From Cyclobacterium salsum (GTDB lineage Bacteria; Bacteroidota; Bacteroidia; Cytophagales; Cyclobacteriaceae), in contig NZ_WNKG01000011.1 in assembly GCF_010119245.1 (NCBI RefSeq), positions 124,001-188,000 on the forward strand: a stretch of 64,000 nt of DNA. Reading direction: 5' to 3'. The position numbers were made by a program, and so were the translations under genes. Positions within the stretch are counted from its first letter, which is position 1, and each line of letters opens with the position of its first letter. Positions 1 to 8,918 of the stretch are shown here, piece by piece. The notes under the pieces were generated by a model. It was not told the origin of the DNA and made no database searches. It worked only from the letters and a program-made list of their open reading frames with translations.

Positions 1-149
1 CTTACTGTTATCGCTCCCATGGACCAGCAGGCAGCAAAATACCTATCCCGGTCACCCAGTTCGGCATCATTTTTCACCCAATTTTCCTGAGCTTGCAGGG
101 AAAAGCTCATCATTCCCATTATATAGCTGAATACCAATACTTTTTTCAT
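1..149 (-). CDS. Secreted protein, N-terminal fragment (cut by window edge)
   Basis: Only about 49 residues are inside the window; the rest lies beyond position 1. The visible part begins with a clear signal peptide (MKKVLVFSYIMGMMSFSLQA, then QENWVKND), so the product is exported. I chose the ATG at 149 because it begins the Lys-Lys signal peptide; two more in-frame ATGs stand at 155 and 158. The mature start ends with an aromatic and Cys-containing stretch (DRYFAACWSMGAI) that I cannot assign to a family. It lies 65 nt downstream of the lipoprotein gene at 215-649 on the same strand and is probably co-transcribed with it. Confidence 0.6.
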   Translation of the reverse strand, partial: MKKVLVFSYIMGMMSFSLQAQENWVKNDAELGDRDRYFAACWSMGAITV

Positions 150-214
150 GGTCATCATTGTTAAAAATTTAAAAATAATCGTTTCCTTATTGCTGTTTTT
201 ATTACCGAAACTTC

Positions 215-649
215 TCAAAGTTCCAGATCTTCTTCGCCTCGTTCCTCCACAAAATTAAACGCCACCTGGTATTGGCTGATCGCTTTCTTTTGTTCAATGG
301 CACCGTACTTCATGGTCACTTCTGTTACATGTGCCGGCAAATCGAAGGTCATTTCAAAGTCCTCGTCCATGGCTTGAGCTCCGGCGAAAAATTCATCGCC
401 ACTTCCTGTTTCCAAGGTTAACTTTCTGATGACATCCACATCTATAGCCAGTCCCTCGATTACGACGGTGATTTTTTCACTGGTTTTCCAGTCGAATGTG
501 CCGGAAGCTTGCAAGGTTTCAATCGTTTCTACCTGACCACCAATAGGCCCTTCGGTAGGCTCATCCACACAGGAGGCGAAAAATAAAGTGGCAAATACCG
601 CCAGAGCTCCCGCCATCATTTTAGAGTTGTTATTGCTGTTTTTCATCAT
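215..649 (-). CDS. Small lipoprotein of unknown function
   Basis: A 144-residue protein with a lipoprotein signal: an Asn/Lys-rich start, a hydrophobic stretch and the lipobox FFASC with the lipidated Cys near residue 27. After it comes a short linker rich in Glu, Pro and Gly, then one region of beta-strand-like sequence (residues 45-140) and a Glu-rich C-terminus. The segment TFDWKTSEKITVVIEGL resembles the N-terminal segment of Bacteroidota surface proteins of the LruC type, but this is a weak resemblance. It precedes a second exported protein at the window edge. No function can be given. Confidence 0.65.
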   Translation of the reverse strand: MMKNSNNNSKMMAGALAVFATLFFASCVDEPTEGPIGGQVETIETLQASGTFDWKTSEKITVVIEGLAIDVDVIRKLTLETGSGDEFFAGAQAMDEDFEMTFDLPAHVTEVTMKYGAIEQKKAISQYQVAFNFVEERGEEDLEL

Positions 650-1160
650 CTCTGTTGTTTAAAATTTCTCTATCCTACCGGATATGTTTATTGCTGTTTT
701 TAATTGATGGATCTAAATTCGGCAATTATAAGCCCTCATTGGAATTTTTTCGATGAACCCGCCATACCAGGCGACAAAATGGTCCTTTGAAAGGTTTAAA
801 TTTTCGTTATGAGTTGGTTTTCAGTTATAAAAGTAGAAATCAAAGTCCTGTCCAAAAAGAGTTAATGCATTTATTTAGTGATAATTAAGTACAAAATTTT
901 TTTTATTATATAAAAACCAAATTTTTCTGTGTGTATTTTTTTATACTACCAATTTTGTCGATTATAAGCATCTATTTGCCATACCGGTAATCTCCTTGTG
1001 TATTAAAGGAATCCTCGCGCCTCTTCGCCGCCAACAGCTCTCCAACAAATACCGAAAAAACCGGCTATTTGGTTTGAATGCCATCCAATCGACACCCGCG
1101 ATTGAAATCAAAAAATCCTGAAATATGTGGTATATTCGGGTTTTAAAAGAAAAATGTAAA
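650..1160. other. Divergent intergenic region, AT-rich, no gene seen
   Basis: About 510 bases separate the reverse-strand lipoprotein gene from the forward-strand sugar dehydrogenase gene, so promoters for both should lie here. The middle (about 830-965) is very AT-rich with long T and A runs. I saw no exact TAnnTTTG box, no RNA gene and no open frame worth calling. A 15-base word (TTATTGCTGTTTTTA) at 688-702 is repeated at 187-201 and, without its last base, at 630-643. Confidence 0.4.
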
Positions 1161-2312
1161 ATGAAAAAAACAGATTTAACAAAGATAGTATTAGGAATGA
1201 CAATTATGGGCCTGGGTGCAGGCTGCGAGTCAGGCGTTCAGGAAAAATCCACTCCAGATCCCTATGCCGTGACTTCCGATCAGCTTACCTTTAAAGTAGA
1301 TACCCTATACGAAGGGTTGGAAAACCCCTGGGGAATGACCTGGCTGGCCGATGGTAGGATGTTGGTTACGGAAAGAAAAGGAGAAATCCTGGTCTTTCAG
1401 GATGACCAATTTACGGGCGAAAAATTGGCTGGTGTGCCGGAGGTTCATGAAGTTAATCAGGCGGGTTTACTGGATATTCAAACGCACCCGGATCACAGCA
1501 ACAATGGATGGATCTATTTCTCCTATGCAAAGCCAGTTGAGGGAGGCGGAGCCACTGCAATCATGCGGGCAAAAGTGGACGGTAACAGCCTAACGAATCA
1601 AGAAGACCTGATTGTAACCACACCAGCGGTGGAAGGTGGCCGGCACTTCGGCAGCAGAATTATTTTTGATAAGGATAACTACCTTTACTTTAGTAATGGA
1701 GAAAGAGGTGCTAACCCTGAGAATGCCCAAACGCTGAAAAATTCCCATGGAAAAATCCATCGGATTCATGACGATGGCCGGATTCCCGAAGACAATCCCT
1801 TTGTCAATGAGCCGGATGCCATCCCTTCCATTTGGACCTATGGAAACCGAAACCCCCAGGGCTTGGTTTATGACGGTGCCAATGACCGGATTTATGGCAT
1901 CGAACACGGTCCCAAAGGTGGGGATGAAATTAACCTCATCGAAAAAGGAAATAATTATGGCTGGCCGGAAATAACCTACGGAATCGACTATGACGATAGC
2001 ATCATCACTGAAGATACTGTAAAGGCAGGAATGGAACAGCCTATCCACTTTTGGAGACCTTCCATTGCTCCCTGCGGGTCCATGATGGTCACCTCTGACC
2101 GATACCCTGAATGGAAAGGAAACCTCCTGGTGGGCGCGCTTGCCAAACAACACATCGCCAGGGTGATGCTCAATGGCACCGAATACGAAGGAGAAGAAAA
2201 ACTATTGCAAGACATCGGCCGTGTAAGGCAGGTGGCCCAATCTCCGGACGGATACATTTATGCCCTCACCGAGGGAACCGGCTTTTTGATTAAGCTTATC
2301 CCACAGGAATAA
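1161..2312 (+). CDS. PQQ-dependent soluble aldose sugar dehydrogenase (YliI/Asd type)
   Basis: A 383-residue lipoprotein-type member of the glucose/sorbosone dehydrogenase family, a six-bladed beta-propeller that oxidises aldoses with PQQ and passes electrons to the respiratory chain. Visible motifs are the N-terminal ENPWGMTWLADG blade, GGRHFGSRIIF, GNRNPQGL and EHGPKGGDEINL, all typical of the YliI/Asd subgroup. The signal MKKTDLTKIVLGMTIMGLGAGC puts the lipid Cys at residue 22; this decides the start at 1161 rather than the upstream in-frame ATG at 1125. It stands alone, with a bidirectional terminator directly after the stop. Whether this strain makes PQQ cannot be seen here. Confidence 0.88.
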   Translation: MKKTDLTKIVLGMTIMGLGAGCESGVQEKSTPDPYAVTSDQLTFKVDTLYEGLENPWGMTWLADGRMLVTERKGEILVFQDDQFTGEKLAGVPEVHEVNQAGLLDIQTHPDHSNNGWIYFSYAKPVEGGGATAIMRAKVDGNSLTNQEDLIVTTPAVEGGRHFGSRIIFDKDNYLYFSNGERGANPENAQTLKNSHGKIHRIHDDGRIPEDNPFVNEPDAIPSIWTYGNRNPQGLVYDGANDRIYGIEHGPKGGDEINLIEKGNNYGWPEITYGIDYDDSIITEDTVKAGMEQPIHFWRPSIAPCGSMMVTSDRYPEWKGNLLVGALAKQHIARVMLNGTEYEGEEKLLQDIGRVRQVAQSPDGYIYALTEGTGFLIKLIPQE

Positions 2313-2350
2313 AAAAAAAACCGCTGAATAAATTTCAGCGGTTTTTTTTA
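2311..2350. terminator. Bidirectional rho-independent terminator
   Basis: An A-run, the stem AAAACCGCTGAA with its complement TTCAGCGGTTTT, and a T-run. It lies between two converging genes (ends at 2312 and 2365) and can serve both strands. Confidence 0.88.
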
Positions 2351-2364
2351 TTGCCATATCGTTT

Positions 2365-2844
2365 CTAAAATGTAAACCGAATGGAAAGTGCGACCTCATC
2401 GCCCCAAAACCCCGCATCATTGATAATATTAAATGCAGGTTTATAGTCCAGGGATAAATTAATGGGCGCATCGGCAAACTTAAAATCAAGGCCGATGATT
2501 CCATCAATCCCCACAATAGTGGTACCACTGTAATCTCGTTTCACCGTATTTCCACTATTCCAGCTTCCAATATGTGCTCCTCCACCATAAAACCAACGAA
2601 GTCCCCGGACTTCCCGGATGTCTTTATGGACCTCATATAATCCGGTAAGGACCAAGCCCCTCCAGCGTGAATGAAGAATCCCCTCCAAAGCCACATCGCT
2701 TTGAATAAAGTGTTTTACTGTCAGCCCATTGCTAACACCTGCTCTCAAGCCTATCCCTGTGGCATACGTCTGAGCCCTGCTCTCGTTGAGGAGACCCAAG
2801 CCCATCATTAGAGCAAATACGAAAATCATTGATTTTTTTACCAT
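2365..2844 (-). CDS. Small outer-membrane beta-barrel-like protein
   Basis: A 159-residue protein with a signal peptide ending near NESRAQ and a mature part of about 135 residues made of alternating amphipathic strands (for example GIGLRAGVSNGLTVKHF, VALEGILHSRWRGLVLTGLYEV). It ends in Phe (LSIRFTF), the usual last residue of outer-membrane barrels. The length suits an eight-stranded barrel. It lies 20 nt after the folate gene at 2865 in the direction of transcription. No family name is recognised; similar proteins in Bacteroidota are simply annotated as hypothetical or outer-membrane-beta-barrel proteins. Confidence 0.7.
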   Translation of the reverse strand: MVKKSMIFVFALMMGLGLLNESRAQTYATGIGLRAGVSNGLTVKHFIQSDVALEGILHSRWRGLVLTGLYEVHKDIREVRGLRWFYGGGAHIGSWNSGNTVKRDYSGTTIVGIDGIIGLDFKFADAPINLSLDYKPAFNIINDAGFWGDEVALSIRFTF

Positions 2845-2864
2845 ACAACTATTATTTAGAAAAA

Positions 2865-3440
2865 CTATTGATTAAAAACTACACTACCTTCTGGAAAGAC
2901 ACAGGCATCCAAAGGCACATCGTGTCCTGCCGTAGGCAATTCGTCGGAAGGAAGGAAGTAGGACAATCCAACTTTAAGTACTCCCGGCTTTAGCATGCGA
3001 AAAAACCGGTCATAATAGCCCATTCCGTAGCCCAACCGATTACCCTTGGCATCCAGCCCTAAAAGGGGAACGAATACCAGTTCGATGTCTTTATTGAGAG
3101 CCGATTCTGGATTTTGAGGTACGGGTATACCCATATCGTCTTCCAGGAAAACAGTGCTTTCATCTATTTTTACTGTATGAAGGCGCTGTAAATTCTTATC
3201 CGTTATAGACCCATAGACCTTATATCCGCCCTCAAATAACAAGGGCAATAATAGTACCGTATTGATCTCGAAAAGCCGTTTGATGGGAAAAAAAAGGTGA
3301 ATATGCCGGATTTTTTCCCGTTGGACTAAAAAATTCATGCATTCACGGGCAATTTTTTCAGATCGCAGGGCCCTTTCTTCTTCTCCCAGGGCTATTCTAT
3401 CCGATTTGAACCTTTTCCTGAGTACTTCCTTCGCTTCCAT
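2865..3440 (-). CDS. fau: 5-formyltetrahydrofolate cyclo-ligase
   Basis: A 191-residue cytosolic enzyme that converts 5-formyl-THF to 5,10-methenyl-THF with ATP, salvaging a dead-end folate. The N-terminal EVLRKRFKSDR and the family signature LGLDAKGNRLGYGMGYYDRFF near residues 125-150 identify it. The length is normal. The start overlaps the end of bshC by 44 nt in another frame, an unusually long overlap; the N-terminal alignment with the family (Lys, Leu-Arg pattern) supports the annotated ATG. Confidence 0.9.
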   Translation of the reverse strand: MEAKEVLRKRFKSDRIALGEEERALRSEKIARECMNFLVQREKIRHIHLFFPIKRLFEINTVLLLPLLFEGGYKVYGSITDKNLQRLHTVKIDESTVFLEDDMGIPVPQNPESALNKDIELVFVPLLGLDAKGNRLGYGMGYYDRFFRMLKPGVLKVGLSYFLPSDELPTAGHDVPLDACVFPEGSVVFNQ

Positions 3441-4995
3441 TCTCCTGCAAAATTATAAAATTAAAATCCAATGGATCAAATTTTCCTAAAAGTTGTTCGA
3501 TCATTTCCGGATCCTTTAGGTAAAATTCCAGAAAATTGACCTTTCTCTCTTGCAAGGTTCCGTTTGGAAAGAGATAAGCCTTGACTTCCCTTAGTTGCCG
3601 GATGGCATCCTTTTGGTTTTTTTCTTCGGCCTTCCTGAATTTAACCGCTACCTGGTCCAGAATTTTATCGCTTCTAGTGAGCGCTGCTTTTACCGCAGCC
3701 TCTAAGGTGGGGTCCAGCCGGCTTGCCCGCTTTTCCAAGGTCCCGAACAGTTGATTCAACTGCTCTTTTTCTGTTTTCAGAGAAAGGTCTTCAGACGCGT
3801 GCTGTTTTACATAGGCAATCCTCAGTCGGTCAATAGACTGGAAAAGTTCTTCTGGTTTCAGCCTCAATTTGTCGATTTTTCGCTGCACATGTCCCGGAAT
3901 TATCATGGCAAAATTCCTTGGCAGAAGAAAGGGGAATGATACCTTATAATGGTCAAAAACTTTTTTTAATTGAAACCAATACGCCACCTCGGCAGGGCCT
4001 CCCAAATAGGCCAGATTGGGTAAAATCTCTTCCTGATACAAGGGCCGCATGACCACATTGGGGCTGAACTTCTCCGGATGGGACTCTAAAAAGGCCTCCA
4101 TTTCAGCCTCCGTCCATTTGTTTTTACCATCGTGGGTACGAAATTCCCCGTCCTGCCGTACCAGCCTCTCCCTGCGTCCGGGTTCCATGTAAAAAAAATT
4201 GATCTCTCTGGGAAATATCTGAGTCTTGTATCCGGCAGCCTCCAGGGATTGATTGCTCTCATTTACAAGTGTATTGGCCCGTTGATAAAAAAGATCATCC
4301 TTGATAATGGGTAAAAACTGCTTTTTCAGTGCCTGATGGTTGGCATCTATTATTACCAGCCCTTTTTCTGCAAACAGGTGATGAACGTATTTTCTGACAG
4401 CCTCCTTCAGGTACTTACTTTGGGTATATGCCTCCTTGAAGAATGCGGGGACAAAATCCCATTGCTGTAGCAAGCCTTTTAAGGTTTCATCTATTTCAAA
4501 TTCGCCTACCGGCCCTTCCTGATTTGTTTCCCAGGTGTATTTCTTCCCGTCAAAATGAAAATGATTGATCTCTTCAAAATCATGATCCTCACTGGCCATC
4601 CAATACACCGGAACAAACTGGTAATCCGGATACGCTTTCTGTAATTTTTCTGCCAATCGCAGGGTGGAAACAATCTTATAAATAAAAAAAGAGGGGCCTG
4701 TCATCAGATTAAGCTGATGCCCTGTGGTAACGGTGAAGGTTTTCAGATCAGCAAGTTTCTCGATATTGCTTGTAACCGGAGATTCCCCGAAACCTTTATA
4801 CTGCTCCCGTAATGCGTCCACCAATACCCTGCGCTTCTCTAGCGAAAAGGCATTCTTTTCAATCGCCTTTTTAAATCGATTTAATTCCGGATATTCCTGA
4901 TAAAATGGTGCTAGTGTATCCTTTTGCCGAATATAGTCTAAAAACAAATCTGAAAATAAGCCCGTACAGGCAGGGTCTACGGTGGATTTTATCAT
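3397..4995 (-). CDS. bshC: Bacillithiol biosynthesis cysteine-adding enzyme BshC
   Basis: A 532-residue protein, the usual BshC size, carrying out the last step of bacillithiol synthesis: addition of cysteine to glucosaminyl-malate. Recognisable blocks are TVTTGHQLNLMTGPSFFIYKI (residues about 90-110), FVPVYWMASEDHDFEEINHF, YLGGPAEVAYWFQLK and a C-terminal coiled-coil region (about 375-470). BshC is widespread in Bacteroidota as well as Firmicutes. The gene overlaps fau. The bshA and bshB genes are not in the window. Reading on the ATG at 4995 matches the family N-terminus. Confidence 0.93.
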   Translation of the reverse strand: MIKSTVDPACTGLFSDLFLDYIRQKDTLAPFYQEYPELNRFKKAIEKNAFSLEKRRVLVDALREQYKGFGESPVTSNIEKLADLKTFTVTTGHQLNLMTGPSFFIYKIVSTLRLAEKLQKAYPDYQFVPVYWMASEDHDFEEINHFHFDGKKYTWETNQEGPVGEFEIDETLKGLLQQWDFVPAFFKEAYTQSKYLKEAVRKYVHHLFAEKGLVIIDANHQALKKQFLPIIKDDLFYQRANTLVNESNQSLEAAGYKTQIFPREINFFYMEPGRRERLVRQDGEFRTHDGKNKWTEAEMEAFLESHPEKFSPNVVMRPLYQEEILPNLAYLGGPAEVAYWFQLKKVFDHYKVSFPFLLPRNFAMIIPGHVQRKIDKLRLKPEELFQSIDRLRIAYVKQHASEDLSLKTEKEQLNQLFGTLEKRASRLDPTLEAAVKAALTRSDKILDQVAVKFRKAEEKNQKDAIRQLREVKAYLFPNGTLQERKVNFLEFYLKDPEMIEQLLGKFDPLDFNFIILQENGSEGSTQEKVQIG

Positions 4996-5167
4996 GAAAG
5001 GTGCAATTTTGACTGGTTATCAGAAGTAAATAAAGTTTAAAAACCTGCGTACCAACGCTAAAGTTCAACATTTTTATCGATTTATCAGAAATGCCTTTAT
5101 ACAATTTTTTGAAAATTATATAACAGGTAGCGACCTTGTCCTGTGTAATTTTGGGAAACGTTAAGTT

Positions 5168-7375
5168 ATGAGTAAAACCGTCGAAATTCCGGTATCAGGT
5201 ATGAGTTGCGCTGCCTGTGCCGTAAGCGTGGAAACCGTGCTGAAAGAAACTCCGGGTGTTCAATCTGCCAGTGTGAACTATGCCACACAAGCGGCCACCC
5301 TGGTTTTTGATGAAAAAACAACCGACCTGAATCAGGCCAGGAAGAATATTCATGCCGTAGGATATGAATTACTGATTGACCAGCAGGAAAAGGATAGCCT
5401 GGAAGAGGTTCAAAAAGCGGCTTATAAAAAACTGCGTAGAAACACCATTGCCTCGGGCATATTGGCCCTGCCGGTGTTTCTCATTGGCATGTTTTGGATG
5501 GAGATGCCCTATGGGAATTATATCATGTGGTTTCTGACAACTCCAGTCCTCTTCGTTTTCGGAAGGGCTTTTTTTACCAATGCCGCCAAACAGACGAAAA
5601 TCGGTAAGGCGAATATGGACACTCTGGTAGCATTGAGTACCGGAATTGCCTACTTGTACAGTACTTTTGCCACTTTTTTTCCCCAATGGCTGGAAGGAAG
5701 AGGCATCGTCGCACACGTCTATTTTGAAACGGCCGCTGTCATTGTCTTTTTTATTTTATTAGGACGAATGTTGGAGGCAGGAGCCAAGGCGGGAACATCG
5801 GAAGCACTGAGAAAACTGATCGGGCTGCAGCCTGACCGTCTAATCGCCATTCGGGATGGTAAGGAACTTAGCCTGCCTGTGAAAGAGGTGGAAATAGGAG
5901 AAGTCATTATGATCAAACCCGGGCAGCGGGTACCCCTGGACGGAATTCTGGAACAAGGCAATTCCTACGTAGACGAAAGCATGCTTACCGGAGAACCGAT
6001 TCCCGTTGAAAAAAAACCAGGGGATACGGTTTATGCCGGCACCATCAACCAGAAAGGAAGCTTTATTTTCAAAGCCAGCGTATCCGCTTCAGAAACGTTG
6101 TTGGCAGCCATCATTGACCGGGTAAAACAAGCCCAGGGCTCCAAAGCGCCGATCCAGAAGACGGTAGATAAGGTAACGGCCGTCTTTGTTCCAGTAGTGC
6201 TGGGATTGGCTGTGCTTACCTTTTTTGTCTGGACATTCAGTGGTGTGGAAGAGGCGGTGGTACGGGGGATGCTCTCCGGAATAACCGTATTGGTAATCGC
6301 CTGTCCCTGTGCGCTGGGCCTGGCCACGCCCACTGCCATCATGGTAGGAATGGGGAAAGCAGCTTCCTATGGCATTCTGATCCGGGATGCCGAAAGTTTG
6401 GAGAGAGGGAAGCGTACAGACAGCCTCATCCTGGACAAAACCGGTACGATCACCCTCGGTAAGCCCACAGTGAAAACGGTGAAGTGGAAAACAGGCGTGG
6501 ATGAAACACAGCTGAGCCGGGTTTTTCAGGCACTTGAGTCTAAAAGTGAACACCCCTTGGCTGCGGCCATTGCGCAGCATTTTACGTCTTCTGACAAATC
6601 GTTGGGAATCGAAAATTTTCAATCTGAAACCGGAAAAGGGGTTAGCGCCCGTTACGAAGGAAAAACGTACCGTATTGGTACCCAAAACTGGCTGCTATCC
6701 CTGGAAGTAGGCATGGAAGACGACCTGATTCAGTCGGGACAAAAAGCCCTGGAGGATGGTAGCATTCTTGTCTATTTGGCTGTAGACGCTAGCCTGGTGG
6801 GATGGATCGCCATATCCGATCAAATCCGGGAAGACTCCGCCGAGGCCGTCGCTACATTGGAAAAAATGGGGATCACCGTGCACATGCTGACCGGGGATCA
6901 GGAAAAAACCGCCGCCTCTGTGGCGCAAGCGGTTGGTATCCGGCATTTTCAAAGTGGGATGTTACCTCAGGACAAGGGAAATTATATCCGGGAACTTCAG
7001 AAACAAGGCCATAAGGTGGCCATGGTAGGTGATGGCATCAACGATAGCGAGGCACTGGTGCTGGCCGATTTAGGCATTGCCATGGGCGCGGGAACGGACA
7101 TTGCCATGGAAACGGCCAAGGTTACCCTGATGCATTCATCCCTAAAAAGCGTACCTCAACTGTTACAATTAAGCACACAAACGGTACGAACCATCCGCCA
7201 AAATTTATTCTGGGCCTTTATCTATAATATCATCGGAATCCCCATAGCTGCCGGGCTGTTGTATCCGATATCGGGTTTTTTACTAAACCCCATGATTGCC
7301 GGTGCCGCCATGGCCTTGAGTTCCGTTTCCGTAGTGAGCAATAGCCTTCGATTAAAATTTACCAAAATCAAATAA
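5168..7375 (+). CDS. copA: Copper-exporting P1B-type ATPase
   Basis: A 735-residue inner-membrane pump that exports Cu(I). Domains in order: one heavy-metal-binding domain with GMSCAAC (Cys14 and Cys17), paired membrane helices, the actuator domain (MLTGEPIPVEK), the ion-translocating CPC motif (residues 379-381, in IACPCALGLATPTA), the phosphorylated Asp in DKTGT (Asp423), the P1B signature SEHPLAAAI, GDGINDSEAL, and two final helices. It is followed 5 nt later by a CopZ-like gene, so the two are co-transcribed. No CueR or CsoR gene is adjacent. An exact TAnnTTTG box (TAATTTTG) at 5146-5153 may be its -7 element. Confidence 0.95.
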   Translation: MSKTVEIPVSGMSCAACAVSVETVLKETPGVQSASVNYATQAATLVFDEKTTDLNQARKNIHAVGYELLIDQQEKDSLEEVQKAAYKKLRRNTIASGILALPVFLIGMFWMEMPYGNYIMWFLTTPVLFVFGRAFFTNAAKQTKIGKANMDTLVALSTGIAYLYSTFATFFPQWLEGRGIVAHVYFETAAVIVFFILLGRMLEAGAKAGTSEALRKLIGLQPDRLIAIRDGKELSLPVKEVEIGEVIMIKPGQRVPLDGILEQGNSYVDESMLTGEPIPVEKKPGDTVYAGTINQKGSFIFKASVSASETLLAAIIDRVKQAQGSKAPIQKTVDKVTAVFVPVVLGLAVLTFFVWTFSGVEEAVVRGMLSGITVLVIACPCALGLATPTAIMVGMGKAASYGILIRDAESLERGKRTDSLILDKTGTITLGKPTVKTVKWKTGVDETQLSRVFQALESKSEHPLAAAIAQHFTSSDKSLGIENFQSETGKGVSARYEGKTYRIGTQNWLLSLEVGMEDDLIQSGQKALEDGSILVYLAVDASLVGWIAISDQIREDSAEAVATLEKMGITVHMLTGDQEKTAASVAQAVGIRHFQSGMLPQDKGNYIRELQKQGHKVAMVGDGINDSEALVLADLGIAMGAGTDIAMETAKVTLMHSSLKSVPQLLQLSTQTVRTIRQNLFWAFIYNIIGIPIAAGLLYPISGFLLNPMIAGAAMALSSVSVVSNSLRLKFTKIK

Positions 7376-7380
7376 ACACC

Positions 7381-7593
7381 ATGAACAACGAAAAATCCAT
7401 GCAATTTAAAACCAACATCAAATGTGCAGCTTGCATTGCTGCAGTGAGTCCAGCCCTGAATCAACTAGCTCCGAACCAATGGGAAGTCGATCTCAAGTCC
7501 CCGGATAGAATTCTAACCGTAAATGAAAAAGTCGATCCCGAATCTGTCAAGGCTGCTTTGGAAAAATCAGGATACAAGGGGGAATCAATTTAG
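7381..7593 (+). CDS. CopZ-like copper chaperone (heavy-metal-associated domain)
   Basis: A 70-residue single-domain protein of the ferredoxin-like HMA fold. The metal-binding pair is in NIKCAACIAAV, and the pattern of an HMA domain (beta-alpha-beta, then VDPESVKAALEKSGYKGE) is complete. HMA proteins usually have Met two residues before the first Cys; here the loop reads Ile-Lys-Cys instead. Its place directly after copA suggests delivery of Cu(I) to the ATPase or buffering of cytosolic copper. The metal is inferred from context. Confidence 0.82.
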   Translation: MNNEKSMQFKTNIKCAACIAAVSPALNQLAPNQWEVDLKSPDRILTVNEKVDPESVKAALEKSGYKGESI

Positions 7594-7603
7594 AAAAACA
7601 GGC

Positions 7604-7633
7604 TTCGGATGGGACAAAATTTTCTTACTTTTG
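7604..7633 (+). promoter_or_regulatory. Candidate Bacteroidota promoter for the M16 peptidase gene
   Basis: An exact -7 box TACTTTTG at 7626-7633, with TTCG (near the -33 TTG) 18 nt before it. The start codon at 7644 is only 10 nt beyond the box, so the mRNA would have almost no leader. The assignment rests on the published Bacteroidota consensus TTG/TAnnTTTG. Confidence 0.45.
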
Positions 7634-7643
7634 ACCCTATTCT

Positions 7644-8882
7644 ATGATCGATTACAAAGAATTTACACTAGACAATGGCCTGCAGGTGCTGGTTCATGAA
7701 GATCCCACTTCGGAAATGGCCGTTGTCAACTTACTCTATAAGGTAGGCTCCAGAAATGAAACCGCTGGTAAAACCGGTTTGGCTCACTATTTTGAACACC
7801 TGATGTTTTCCGGTTCGCAACACGTTCCTGAATTTGACAATGCACTGGAAAGGGTAGGGGGCTCCAGTAATGCCTTTACCAATACGGACATTACCAATTA
7901 TTACATTACCCTTCCGGCGGTCAATCTGGATACGGCACTTTGGCTGGAATCTGACCGAATGCTCCACCTCAGCTTGAATGACCCGCAAGTGCTGACTCAG
8001 AAGCAAGTGGTAATGGAGGAGTTTAAACAGCGGTATCTCAATCAGCCTTATGGAGATGCCATGCATCATGTCAGAAACCTGGCTTATGAGCAACATCCTT
8101 ACCGCTGGCCGACCATCGGACAACAAATAGAGGATATCGAGCTACTGGAAAAAAAGGATTTGCTGCAGTTCTATCAGCACCATTACTCCCCCAATAATGC
8201 CGTCTTGTGCATTGCCGGGAAAGTATCATTTGACGAAGTCAGGGATAAGGTAGGTCACTGGTTTGGTGAAATTCCGGCGAGTTTGCATCAGATTTCCACG
8301 CCTATTCCCGAACCTCCCCAAAAAGAAAAAAGAAGCAAGCAGGTATTCGCAGAGGTACCTACTGAGGCCCTTTACAAAGTCTACCGGATTCCCGGAAGGC
8401 TGGATGATGCCTACCTGCACTGCGATCTAATTACCGATATTTTAAGTTTCGGAAGATCCTCGGTATTGGAGCAAAAACTGGTAAAAAACAGCGCCAATTT
8501 TGCCAGTTGCCAGGCGTACGTTTTAGGCAACATAGACCCCGGGCTCATGGTGTTTACCGGCAAAATGGAAAAAGGTATTCCCGCCGAAAAAGCGGAGGAA
8601 GAGCTGGATAAAATTGTCGACACCTTAAAGCAAAACGTTTTTCCAGAGCAGGTCCTTCAAAAGATAAAGAACCAGTCAGAGGCAATGACTACTTTCGAGT
8701 CGGTATCGTTGCTGGGGCGGGCCATGAAGCTGGCCTATTATGCCTCATTGGGCGATCCCTCTTTAATCCAGACGGAATTTGACCGGAAATTAGCCATTTC
8801 AGCAGAAGAAATCAGGGAGGCGTCTACTGCCTACCTAAGCAATGATCTGGCTTCAGTAGTTTATTATAAATGTAAGGATTGA
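7644..8882 (+). CDS. M16 family zinc metallopeptidase (processing-peptidase type)
   Basis: A 412-residue protein of the insulinase/mitochondrial processing peptidase family. The inverted zinc motif is intact in LAHYFEHLMFSG: His48, Glu51 and His52, with the third ligand expected in the downstream VVMEEFKQRYLNQPYGD segment. The length equals one processing-peptidase subunit (two M16 half-domains). No export signal is visible, so a cytosolic role is likely. Many Bacteroidota carry an active and an inactive M16 gene side by side; here the active one stands alone. Substrate unknown. Confidence 0.88.
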   Translation: MIDYKEFTLDNGLQVLVHEDPTSEMAVVNLLYKVGSRNETAGKTGLAHYFEHLMFSGSQHVPEFDNALERVGGSSNAFTNTDITNYYITLPAVNLDTALWLESDRMLHLSLNDPQVLTQKQVVMEEFKQRYLNQPYGDAMHHVRNLAYEQHPYRWPTIGQQIEDIELLEKKDLLQFYQHHYSPNNAVLCIAGKVSFDEVRDKVGHWFGEIPASLHQISTPIPEPPQKEKRSKQVFAEVPTEALYKVYRIPGRLDDAYLHCDLITDILSFGRSSVLEQKLVKNSANFASCQAYVLGNIDPGLMVFTGKMEKGIPAEKAEEELDKIVDTLKQNVFPEQVLQKIKNQSEAMTTFESVSLLGRAMKLAYYASLGDPSLIQTEFDRKLAISAEEIREASTAYLSNDLASVVYYKCKD

Positions 8883-8918
8883 CTTCCACGGATTGTTCCG
8901 GGATTAACACACGATATC

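Noticed and set aside
6089-6685. 198-codon frame antisense to copA
   Set aside because: It is the shadow of a strongly conserved gene on the other strand and has low-complexity composition.
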